A stretch of DNA of 37,573 nt from Gammaproteobacteria bacterium (GTDB lineage: Bacteria; Pseudomonadota; Gammaproteobacteria; Ga0077536), in assembly GCA_023257255.1 (NCBI GenBank), contig JALRCR010000011.1, forward strand, positions 1 to 37,573, given 5' to 3'. The notes under the pieces are model-generated. The model made no database searches. It saw only the letters and a program-made list of their open reading frames with translations, and was not told the DNA's origin. The position numbers were made by a program, and so were the translations under genes. Positions within the stretch are counted from its first letter, which is position 1, and each line of letters begins with the position of its first letter. Below are positions 1 to 7,226 of this stretch, in pieces.

Positions 1-1355
1 AGGCCCGTCGCGAAATCCGCTCGTTCTGGTACCCCACCTGGCTCGCGCAGCCGGCGGCGATGGTGCCGAACAGCAAACTGGTGGATGCCCCCGCCCATGG
101 ACAGACCGTGGAAGAAGTGGTGGCGATGGCCGGCGATTATGAATTCGCCGTGCTCCACACCAGCACGCCGTCGTTCGAGAACGACTGCAAGATTGCCGAA
201 GCGCTGAAGGAAAAAAATCCGCAGCTGCTCATCGGCATGGTGGGCGCGCACGTGTCGGTCAATCCGGATCCTTCCATCCGCGCGTCCAAGGCCATCGACT
301 TTGTCGCCAACGGCGAATTCGACTACGTTTGCGTCGAGATCGCCGAAGGCAAGCCGTTGGCCGAAGTGGCGGGCATCACCTGGCGCAATGGCGAGCACTA
401 CGTCCGCAACGCGGACCGCCCGATCATTGAAGACATGGACGCCCTGCCGTCGGTCATCGACGTCTACAAGCGCGATCTGGTGATCGAAGACTATTTCATC
501 GGCTATCTGCAGCACCCGTATCTGTCGGTCTACACCGGCCGCGGCTGCAAGTCGCGCTGCACCTTCTGCCTGTGGCCGCAGACCATTTCGGGTCATCGCT
601 ATCGCACCCGCAGCCCGCAGGTCGTTGCGGCTGAAATTGCCAAGGCAAAAGCGTATTTCCCGCAGATCAAAGAGTTCTTCTTTGACGACGACACCTTCAC
701 CGACGACCTCAAGCGGGTGGAAGAAACGGCGCGTCTGCTGGGCAAGCTGGGCATTACCTGGTCGTGCAACGCCAAGGCCAACGTGCCTTACGAGACGCTG
801 AAGATCATGAAGGAAAACGGACTGCGCCTGCTGCTGGTGGGCTATGAGTCCGGCAACCGCCAGATCCTGATCAACATCCGTAAAGGCGTGAGCACCGACA
901 TCGCGCGACGCTTCACCGCCGACTGCCACAAGCTGGGCATCGCCATTCACGGCACCTTTATCGTCGGCCTGCCGGGTGAAACCCGCGAGACTATCGAAGA
1001 GACCATTCGCTACGCGCAGGAAATCAATCCGCACACCATTCAGGTGTCGCTGGCCGCGGCCTATCCCGGCACGCGCATTTACGCCGAAGCCCAGTCCAAC
1101 AACTGGCTGCGCCGTCCGGCGGGCGATGTGGTGGCGGACAACGGGCTGCAGATCAGCTCGCTGGAATACCCGCATCTGTCGCACGAGGAAATCTTTAAAG
1201 CGCTGGCAACCTTCTACAAGCGCTTCTATTTCCGGCCGCGCAAGATTGGCGAAATCACCTGGGAAATGCTGAAAAGCTGGACCATGATGAAGCGCCGCCT
1301 GCGCGAAGGCGTGGAGTTCTTCAACTTCCTGCGGACCCGTAACGACGCGGGCTAG
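1..1355 (+). CDS. hpnJ: Hopanoid biosynthesis radical SAM protein HpnJ (5' truncated by window)
   Basis: The reading frame is open from the first full codon at base 3, and the residues before the first internal ATG (base 60), reading ARREIRSFWYPTWLAQP, match the conserved N-terminal part of HpnJ, so the true start lies upstream of the window. An N-terminal cobalamin-binding-like region is followed by the radical SAM cluster motif C-x3-C-x2-C (cysteine codons at 546, 558 and 567), then a barrel containing GTFIVGLPGET. In the family, HpnJ acts late in composite hopanoid synthesis, converting the glucosamine-bearing bacteriohopanetetrol to the cyclitol ether by ring contraction. That role comes from work on other bacteria; here I infer it from similarity. 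The next gene starts 12 bases downstream on the same strand, so an operon is likely. Confidence 0.88.
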   Translation, partial: ARREIRSFWYPTWLAQPAAMVPNSKLVDAPAHGQTVEEVVAMAGDYEFAVLHTSTPSFENDCKIAEALKEKNPQLLIGMVGAHVSVNPDPSIRASKAIDFVANGEFDYVCVEIAEGKPLAEVAGITWRNGEHYVRNADRPIIEDMDALPSVIDVYKRDLVIEDYFIGYLQHPYLSVYTGRGCKSRCTFCLWPQTISGHRYRTRSPQVVAAEIAKAKAYFPQIKEFFFDDDTFTDDLKRVEETARLLGKLGITWSCNAKANVPYETLKIMKENGLRLLLVGYESGNRQILINIRKGVSTDIARRFTADCHKLGIAIHGTFIVGLPGETRETIEETIRYAQEINPHTIQVSLAAAYPGTRIYAEAQSNNWLRRPAGDVVADNGLQISSLEYPHLSHEEIFKALATFYKRFYFRPRKIGEITWEMLKSWTMMKRRLREGVEFFNFLRTRNDAG

Positions 1356-1367
1356 CAGGCCCCGCGG

Positions 1368-2732
1368 ATGCTGAAATCCGCGTCCACCGAACTGCGCTGG
1401 CCGGCGGTCATCGACCCCCGCTATGCGCAGGTCTTTGCGGCCTTTGTTCAGCTGGAAGCCTCGCAGTGGTTGCCGGCTGAACGGCTACGAGCGCTGCAGG
1501 CGGTGCAACTCGCGTCCCGCTTGCAGCATGCAGCTCAGGCCAGTCGCTGGTTTGCACCGCGTCTCGCCGGCATCGACCTACAAGCTGCGAACGCCTTCGC
1601 AGCGCTCGCCACGCTGCCAATCCTCACCCGCGCCGATCTGCAGGATCCGGCCGCCGGGCTCTTTTGCGAGGTCGGCGACGCGCACGGGCCCACGGTATCG
1701 CTGAGCACGTCGGGTTCCACCGGCGAACCGGTCAAAATTTTATGCACGCTGGCGGCGCAGGCTTTGCGCCAGGCTTTCCAGCTGCGCAACTTCGCTTGGC
1801 ATCAGCTCGATACGCGCAAGACCTATGCGAGCATCCGCAGCGGCCTGAAGCTCGGACCTGAAAGCCCGCCACAACGCGCCGCCAACTGGAATGCCGCCCT
1901 TGCGGCGTTGTTCGGCAGCGGGCCGTCGTGGAGTCTGGGGATCAATGCGCCGCTCGAGCGCCAGCTCGCCGCGCTGGCCGGTGAAGGCGCGCACTATCTG
2001 GCGAGCTATCCCTCCAATCTGCGCGGGCTGCTGGAACTCTCGCCGGACAATCCCTGTGGTCTTGAAGCCGTGATTTCCGCCGGCGAAGCCATGGACCCCG
2101 CGCTGGCCGAGGCGCTGGCGCAGGCCTGGGGCGTGCGCGTCCTTGATGAGTACAGTTCCGAGGAGCTTGGCCCTATTGCCACCCTCTGCGAGCGCGGGCG
2201 CTTTCACTGCATGGCCGAGGGCCTGATCGTCGAGATTCTCCGCCAAGACAACAGCCCCTGCGCGCCCGGCGAACCCGGGCGCGTGGTGGTGACCGACCTG
2301 CGGAATTTCGCCACCGCGATGATTCGATACGCGACCAACGACTATGCGCTGCCCGGTGAAGCCTGCGACTGCGGTCGCGCGCTGCCAACGCTGGCGCGCA
2401 TCGTCGGGCGCGAACGAAATCTGGTGCGCCTGCCGGACGGCAGCCGGTTCTGGCCCAATCTCAGCCTGATGCATGGCGACGCCATGCGTGAACGGTTGCG
2501 CCAGTTCCAGCTGCTGCAGGTCGCGCCGACCACCATTCGCCTTCGGTTACGGCCGCGTCGTGCGCTCTCCGCGGAGGACCGCGCGGTGCTTGAGGAGACC
2601 GTGCGCGCGGCGTGCGGCGCGCTGTTTACGGTGGAGCTTGAAGCATTCGACGGGCCGCTGCCGACAGGCCCCAACGGCAAATTTCTGGAGTTCCAGTGTC
2701 TGCTGCCCGACGCCGGGCAAGCCCGTCGCTAG
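1368..2732 (+). CDS. PaaK-like adenylate-forming enzyme (phenylacetate-CoA ligase family)
   Basis: This 454-residue protein has the AMP-binding P-loop STSGSTGEPV at about 113-122, ISAGEAMDP near 237, the YSSEELG motif near 262 that corresponds to the acyl-adenylate A5 motif, a CDCGR segment near 333-337, and a GRERNLV hinge near 347. A C-terminal lysine in GPNGKFLEF could be the adenylation lysine. The family activates carboxylic acids as acyl-AMP and often passes them to CoA; the substrate cannot be read from sequence. It starts 12 bases after hpnJ, with no strong ribosome site in front, so it is probably translated from an hpnJ transcript. A role in hopanoid tailoring or acyl supply is conjecture; a phenylacetate role is not supported because no paa genes are nearby. 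Confidence 0.75.
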   Translation: MLKSASTELRWPAVIDPRYAQVFAAFVQLEASQWLPAERLRALQAVQLASRLQHAAQASRWFAPRLAGIDLQAANAFAALATLPILTRADLQDPAAGLFCEVGDAHGPTVSLSTSGSTGEPVKILCTLAAQALRQAFQLRNFAWHQLDTRKTYASIRSGLKLGPESPPQRAANWNAALAALFGSGPSWSLGINAPLERQLAALAGEGAHYLASYPSNLRGLLELSPDNPCGLEAVISAGEAMDPALAEALAQAWGVRVLDEYSSEELGPIATLCERGRFHCMAEGLIVEILRQDNSPCAPGEPGRVVVTDLRNFATAMIRYATNDYALPGEACDCGRALPTLARIVGRERNLVRLPDGSRFWPNLSLMHGDAMRERLRQFQLLQVAPTTIRLRLRPRRALSAEDRAVLEETVRAACGALFTVELEAFDGPLPTGPNGKFLEFQCLLPDAGQARR

Positions 2733-2738
2733 CCTTGC

Positions 2739-3707
2739 CTACAAGCGCGCCCTGTCGTGCGGCGCGGCCAGCGCCTCATGGAAGCCGGCCGGGCCGCGCG
2801 GAATGATCCCCGTCGGGTTGATGCCGGGAATCGAGTAATAGCCGCGCACGAAATGCGGCACGTTTACCAGCGCGGCCACCTTGGGGTACTGGTAGAGCTC
2901 GCGCAGGTAGTTCGACAGCTGCGGATAGCTCGCAATCGTTCGCTGGTTGCACTTGAAGAGTCCGTGATAGACGAGGTCGAAGCGGAGCAGGCTCGGCAGC
3001 AGGCGCCAGTCTGCTTCGGTAATTTGCTTGCCCACCAGATAGCGCTGGGTGGCCAGGCGTTCGTCCAGCCAGTCGAGCGTCTCGAACACCAGATCGAAGG
3101 CCTCGTCGTAGGCCGCCTGCGTTTTGGCCAAGCCCGCGCGATACACCCCGTTGTTCAGCCCGTGATAGACGCGCTCATTCACCGCGTCGATCTGCGCGCG
3201 CAGCGGCACGGGGTAGAAATCGTCCTGCGCGTCGGTAAAGGCGTTAAACGCGCTGTTCAACATGCGAATGATGTCTGGCGACTCGTTGTTGACGATCGTG
3301 TGGCGCTGTTTGTCCCACAAGACCGGCACCGAGACCGTGCCGCTGTAGTCCGGCCGCGCCGCGGCATAAGCCTGATAGAGATGCGTGAAGCCGTTTGCGC
3401 CGTCGGGCGTGCAACCACCGCTGTACTCGCCAAACACCCAGCCTTCGCGGCGGTCGTTCGGGATCGCGATGGTCATGGAAATGACCGGCTCCAGATGCTT
3501 CAGCGCGCGATAGAGCATGGTGCGCCAGGCCCAGGGGCAGTGATAGGCGACGTAGAGGTGATAACGGCCCGCCTCGGCCCGGAAACCGGACGCGCCGTCG
3601 GCGCTCACCGTGTCGCGAAACGCCGCCGGCTCGCGCACGAAGCGGCCGGCTTCGATCGGGATCATCGTGGCCGCGCTGTCCCACTTGCCGTTGACCATCA
3701 GGCCCAT
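2739..3707 (-). CDS. Glutathionyl-hydroquinone reductase-like glutathione S-transferase (Xi/ECM4 class)
   Basis: A 322-residue protein with the thioredoxin-fold motif CPWAWR and a candidate catalytic cysteine at about 57, followed by the conserved segment PNDRREGWVF and a C-terminal helical domain. Length and motifs fit the YqjG/ECM4 class, which uses glutathione to reduce glutathionyl-hydroquinones. The frame is open for 34 codons further upstream, but I chose the ATG at 3707 because CAGGAG lies 9 bases before it and the extension would run into the upstream nitroreductase. It is the last gene of a four-gene minus-strand unit (hydrolase, VOC, nitroreductase, GST), which suggests quinone or nitroaromatic detoxification. 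The glutathione synthetase gene elsewhere in the window shows glutathione is available. Confidence 0.85.
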   Translation of the reverse strand: MGLMVNGKWDSAATMIPIEAGRFVREPAAFRDTVSADGASGFRAEAGRYHLYVAYHCPWAWRTMLYRALKHLEPVISMTIAIPNDRREGWVFGEYSGGCTPDGANGFTHLYQAYAAARPDYSGTVSVPVLWDKQRHTIVNNESPDIIRMLNSAFNAFTDAQDDFYPVPLRAQIDAVNERVYHGLNNGVYRAGLAKTQAAYDEAFDLVFETLDWLDERLATQRYLVGKQITEADWRLLPSLLRFDLVYHGLFKCNQRTIASYPQLSNYLRELYQYPKVAALVNVPHFVRGYYSIPGINPTGIIPRGPAGFHEALAAPHDRARL

Positions 3708-3735
3708 GCGTAAGCGCTCCTGTGCCGCGCGCCGC

Positions 3736-4431
3736 CTAGTGCTGGCCCCAGCGATCGTGAAAACGAACTTCCTCCAGCGGTAGCCGCTTCGCCGGGTGCA
3801 GGTCGCCACCGGTCAGCCAGGCCACCGGCAGCAGTGCCGCCTGCGTGTAGTTCGCGGGAATGCCCAGCGCCTCCGAGATTTCCCGCTCGTATTGCAGATG
3901 CAGCGTGGTCCAGGCCGAGGCCAGACGTCGCGCGCGCAGCGCCAGCATCAGGCTCCAGGTGGCCGGCAGGATCGAGCCCCACATCGAGGCCTGGGTGAAC
4001 ACATCGTCCTGCTCGAACCGGCCTTCGATCAGCGGAATGACCATCACCGGCGCGCGCTGCATGTGTTCCATCAGGAAGCCGCCGGATTTCATCAGGGCGC
4101 CGCGCTGCTGCTGGCGCAGGTCGGCGTCTTCGTATTCGCGCATCATCGTCACGCCGGTTTTGGAGAGCCCGGTCTTGCCTTCGACGTAGGCGCCGGCGGC
4201 CTTGCGGTAGCAGTCGGCAATCAGGTCTTTCGACTTCTGCTCAGTGATGACCATGAAGCGCCAGGTCTGGGTGTTGGCGCCGGTCGGCGCCTGCAGCGCG
4301 ATGTTCAGCGCCTCGTCGATCAGCGTCATGGGCACCGGCCGGTCGAAATCCAGCCGCTGGCGCACGCTGCGCGTGGTGTTCAGCACCCAGTCGACGCTCG
4401 CCAGATCGATCGGTTTGATGTCCTTGCTCAT
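3736..4431 (-). CDS. Nitroreductase family FMN-dependent oxidoreductase
   Basis: This 231-residue protein has the N-terminal FMN phosphate-binding pattern TTRSVR at 19-24 and APTGANTQTW, typical of the nitroreductase fold, plus a C-terminal region ending with a conserved leucine-rich helix and basic tail. The family reduces nitro groups, quinones or enones with NAD(P)H; the substrate is unknown. I chose the ATG at 4431, not an upstream GTG that would add a 14-residue His-rich tail, because GGGGAG precedes it and the ATGA overlap with the VOC gene stop (4428-4431) signals coupled translation. The GST gene follows after 28 bases. The association with VOC and GST genes suggests handling of aromatic or quinoid compounds. 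Confidence 0.85.
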   Translation of the reverse strand: MSKDIKPIDLASVDWVLNTTRSVRQRLDFDRPVPMTLIDEALNIALQAPTGANTQTWRFMVITEQKSKDLIADCYRKAAGAYVEGKTGLSKTGVTMMREYEDADLRQQQRGALMKSGGFLMEHMQRAPVMVIPLIEGRFEQDDVFTQASMWGSILPATWSLMLALRARRLASAWTTLHLQYEREISEALGIPANYTQAALLPVAWLTGGDLHPAKRLPLEEVRFHDRWGQH

Positions 4432-4925
4432 GTGCTTGCTCCCCGGTGTGTGGTGGTGGCCGTGTGTTCCCACAGCTGAATCATGTTGCCGTCGGCGTCA
4501 TAGAACAGAAACGAACGCCCGAAGTCGCCGCAGGGCCAGACGTAGTCGGTCTGGGTTTCATAGCCGGCGCCGCGAATGCGCGAAAACCAGTCGTCGATGT
4601 TATCTACCAGCAGGCCGAGTTCGTGCACGCCGGTGTGACCATAGCGCTGCTGCGCGGGCGGCGTGCGCTGGATGGCCGGGTTCTCGCACTGCTGGAGTTC
4701 GATGATGGCGCCCTCTGCGGACACCAGAATGGCCATCCGCGAGCGCGCGTTTTTGACTTTGAAGATGTCGTCCAGCAGCGCGGGATATAGATAAACCGCG
4801 GGGGCTGGCGCCGGGCCGTCGGGGATCACACTGTCCTTGATCACCCGAAAGCCCAGCACGTCGCGCCACAGGCGCAGCGCGGCTTCCATCTCGGCGACAA
4901 AAATCGCCATGTGATGGAAGCGCAT
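4428..4925 (-). CDS. VOC superfamily (glyoxalase/dioxygenase fold) protein
   Basis: A 165-residue single-chain vicinal oxygen chelate protein. The start, RFHHMAIFV, the internal GVHELGLLVDNID and the end, YDADGNMIQLWEHT, give the paired beta-alpha-beta-beta-beta pattern with two candidate metal histidines and a C-terminal glutamate. Such proteins bind a divalent metal and act as glyoxalases, epimerases, ring-cleavage dioxygenases or fosfomycin/bleomycin resistance proteins; sequence alone does not separate these. The stop codon overlaps the nitroreductase start by ATGA, and the upstream hydrolase ends 18 bases before its ATG. A ring-cleavage or glyoxalase-type step in the same pathway as the neighbouring redox enzymes is plausible but unproven. 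Confidence 0.8.
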   Translation of the reverse strand: MRFHHMAIFVAEMEAALRLWRDVLGFRVIKDSVIPDGPAPAPAVYLYPALLDDIFKVKNARSRMAILVSAEGAIIELQQCENPAIQRTPPAQQRYGHTGVHELGLLVDNIDDWFSRIRGAGYETQTDYVWPCGDFGRSFLFYDADGNMIQLWEHTATTTHRGAST

Positions 4926-4943
4926 CGGCGCTGGCCGCCGGTC

Positions 4944-5852
4944 TCAGCCGAGGCCGAGTTTCGGTTTGACCCAGGCCGCAAGACGCGCCACGGCGTCGTC
5001 GGCTTCCGGCGCACGGCCCGCCATGAACTGGAAGACGTGCTGCATTTCCGGAAACACGTCGAGCTTGCAGTCGCCGCCGGCGGCGCGAATGCGCTCGGCG
5101 ACGCGGGTCGAGTCGTCCATGATGGCTTCATAGCCACCGACCTGGATGTAGGTCGGCGGGTAGCCCTTGAAGTCCGCGTAGAGCATGTTGGCGGTCGGGT
5201 CCTGACGCGGCGTGTCGCCCAGAAAGAAGCCCGCCATGTTGTAGGACATCTCGCGGCTGATGAGCCGCTCGACCTTGGCATTGGTCTCGAAGGATGCCGC
5301 GGTGGCTTCCATGTCGCACCAGGGCGAGAGCGGCATCACGGCGGCCGGCAGCGGCAGGCCTTTGGCGCGGATGGCGAGCGGTACGGCCAGACTCAGCAGC
5401 CCACCCGCGGAGTCGCCGAGGGTCGCGATGTGCGCGGGCTTCAGGCCCTGCGCCAGCAGCCATTCGTAGACCTTCACGCTTTCGTTGACCTGCGAGGGAT
5501 GCGGATTCTCCGGCGCGCGCAGGTAGTCGACGATGATCGCCCGGCAGCCGACCGCCTTGGCGATGTGAGCAAACATCTTGCGGTGAGAGAAGCGCGAGCC
5601 GGTGACGCAGCCGCCGCCGTGCAGCGCCAGCAGCACACGGTCCTGCGCGCAGCCGTGGGGTACGGCCCACAGGCAGGGCGTGCCCTGAACATCGATGTCG
5701 AGATAGTCGACCTGGCCCGGATCGCTGGCGAGGTCGCCGCATTTTTCCAGCAGATCACGAAGTTCTTCCAGACCCATGGCCGGATTGGCCGTCATGGCGG
5801 CGACGAAACTGTCAAAAAGCTGATCGATAGCGGCGGCTTGCGGACTGGCCAT
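4944..5852 (-). CDS. Alpha/beta hydrolase, HSL (hormone-sensitive lipase-like) esterase
   Basis: This 302-residue protein carries the HSL oxyanion motif HGGG (78-81), the segment DYLRAPENPHP corresponding to the family's YRLAPEHPFP, and the nucleophile elbow GDSAGG with serine at about 148. A C-terminal EMQHVFQFMAG provides the catalytic histidine. The family hydrolyses short acyl esters or carbamates in the cytoplasm. AGGGGAG sits just before the ATG. It is the first gene of the unit leading to VOC, nitroreductase and GST, and about 100 bases separate it from the upstream EAL gene, so the promoter for the unit is probably in that gap. No signal peptide is visible. Confidence 0.87.
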   Translation of the reverse strand: MASPQAAAIDQLFDSFVAAMTANPAMGLEELRDLLEKCGDLASDPGQVDYLDIDVQGTPCLWAVPHGCAQDRVLLALHGGGCVTGSRFSHRKMFAHIAKAVGCRAIIVDYLRAPENPHPSQVNESVKVYEWLLAQGLKPAHIATLGDSAGGLLSLAVPLAIRAKGLPLPAAVMPLSPWCDMEATAASFETNAKVERLISREMSYNMAGFFLGDTPRQDPTANMLYADFKGYPPTYIQVGGYEAIMDDSTRVAERIRAAGGDCKLDVFPEMQHVFQFMAGRAPEADDAVARLAAWVKPKLGLG

Positions 5853-5885
5853 GAGACTCCCCTGTTCTGTTTTTGGTGGTGGCGC

Positions 5886-5917
5886 GGCCGCCGCAACGGT
5901 GGGCGCGGCGGGCGGCC
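5886..5917. repeat. 7-bp inverted repeat between the EAL and hydrolase genes
   Basis: GGCCGCC at 5886-5892 is matched by GGCGGCC at 5911-5917 with 18 bases between. It sits in the 100-base gap upstream of the hydrolase operon and downstream of the EAL gene. No T-run follows on the minus strand, so it is not a clear terminator; in DNA of this GC content such a repeat can arise by chance. Confidence 0.3.
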
Positions 5918-5952
5918 TTAATGTAGGCGCTCGCCGGGGGAAAGTCTTGCCT

Positions 5953-7152
5953 TCAGCGGCTCCGCGCCCAGGCGTCGAGTTCCGCCAGCGGCACTGGCCG
6001 GCTGTAGAGGTAGCCTTGCCCCACGTCGCAGCCCAGTTCGCGCAGACGTTCGGCGGTGGCGGCGTCCTCGATGCCCTCGGCCACCGCGCTCAGGCCTAGC
6101 GCTCTGGCGAGCGTCAGGGCGGACTGCACAATCTGGTAACTCCGGTCGGAGTCTGCCAGCTGCTGCACAAAGCGCAGGTCAATCTTGATGCAGGAGAACG
6201 GCAGCGTGCGGAGGTAGTCGAGGCCGGCGTAGCCGGAGCCGAAGTCGTCCAGTGCAATACTGACGCCGTCCGCGCGTAAGGCGGTCAGCGCCGCCTCGAC
6301 CCGCTCGCGGTCGGCGATGACGCAGGTCTCGGTCAGTTCGATGCGCAGCGCCGTGGCCGCCAGCCGGTGTGCGGCCAGCACTTCGCGGACCAGCTCAACC
6401 ACACCGTCGCTGCACAACTCCGGCGCGGCCAGATTCACGCTGACGTGGAAGTCCGCCCGATCTGCCGGCTGGGCCAAAGCCCGCAGGGCGGGATAATCGC
6501 CGCAGGCGCGGTCCAGCACCCAGCGGCCTAACTGCTGGATGGTGCCGGTGCGTTCGGCAATCGGGATGAACTCGGTCGGATTGAGCAGCCCCAGCTGCGG
6601 GTGCGCCCAGCGCACCAGCGCTTCCACCCCGACCACGCCGCCGTGTTTCAAATCGACCAGCGGCTGGTAGAACACCAGCATCTGATCCCCGGCAATGGCG
6701 GCACCCAGGTCGCTGTTCAGCGACAGCGAGCGCAGGGCGCGGGTGCGGATGTCCTCGTCGCCCGCGTCTTCTGCTTCGACCGCCAGCGCCTCCGGGCCAA
6801 CTGCCGGCAGGAGGGCGTTGGCGTGCCGAAAGCGGGACAGCAGTAAATTCAGCAGGTGTTGAATGACCGGGTCGGCGTCGGCCAGCAAGGGCGCGATGTC
6901 GTTGCGGTCGATGCGCTGCAGGCGGGTAGGCACCAGCGTGCGGACGGTGGCGGTGCGGGTTTGCTGATCGAGCAGGGCAACCTCGCCGAACATGGCGCCC
7001 TTGGACAACACGGCAATACGCCGCAGGTCCCCGTTGTGTTCGCGCAGGACTTCGACGCAGCCGTCTTCGATGACGTAGGCGCAACTGCCGGCGTCCCCGG
7101 CGGAGAACACCCTGACATCGGCTTCCAGCGTTTCGCGAGTCAATGCACTCAT
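5953..7152 (-). CDS. Cyclic-nucleotide-binding domain plus EAL phosphodiesterase
   Basis: A 399-residue two-domain protein. Residues about 10-110 form a Crp-like cyclic-nucleotide-binding beta roll (KGAMFGEVALL corresponds to the phosphate-binding cassette). Residues about 140-399 are an EAL domain with GVEALVRW (EAL at 177-179), SVNLA (N240), ELTET (E272-T276), LDDFGSGY (D302-D303), IKID (K323) and AEGIED (E359). The usual metal and catalytic residues look intact, so hydrolysis of cyclic di-GMP to pGpG is predicted. No HTH and no GGDEF domain are seen. I prefer the ATG at 7152, with AGGGA 9 bases before, over a GTG two codons upstream. It follows msbA after a short gap. Ligand-gated breakdown of cyclic di-GMP is inferred from the domain order. 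Confidence 0.9.
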   Translation of the reverse strand: MSALTRETLEADVRVFSAGDAGSCAYVIEDGCVEVLREHNGDLRRIAVLSKGAMFGEVALLDQQTRTATVRTLVPTRLQRIDRNDIAPLLADADPVIQHLLNLLLSRFRHANALLPAVGPEALAVEAEDAGDEDIRTRALRSLSLNSDLGAAIAGDQMLVFYQPLVDLKHGGVVGVEALVRWAHPQLGLLNPTEFIPIAERTGTIQQLGRWVLDRACGDYPALRALAQPADRADFHVSVNLAAPELCSDGVVELVREVLAAHRLAATALRIELTETCVIADRERVEAALTALRADGVSIALDDFGSGYAGLDYLRTLPFSCIKIDLRFVQQLADSDRSYQIVQSALTLARALGLSAVAEGIEDAATAERLRELGCDVGQGYLYSRPVPLAELDAWARSR

Positions 7153-7226
7153 GCGCACGAATCCCTATCTACGGCCCCCGCGGACCGCTAAGTCCCGCGG
7201 CCGGCTACCCCTCATCCTTAAGCTTG

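Noticed and set aside
1358..1367. GGCCCCGCGG also seen before the PaaK-like start, matching one arm of the msbA/prkB repeat, with related CCGCGG sites near 7176-7200
   Set aside because: Only one arm is present here and such GC strings are frequent in this DNA, so I do not claim a repeat family.
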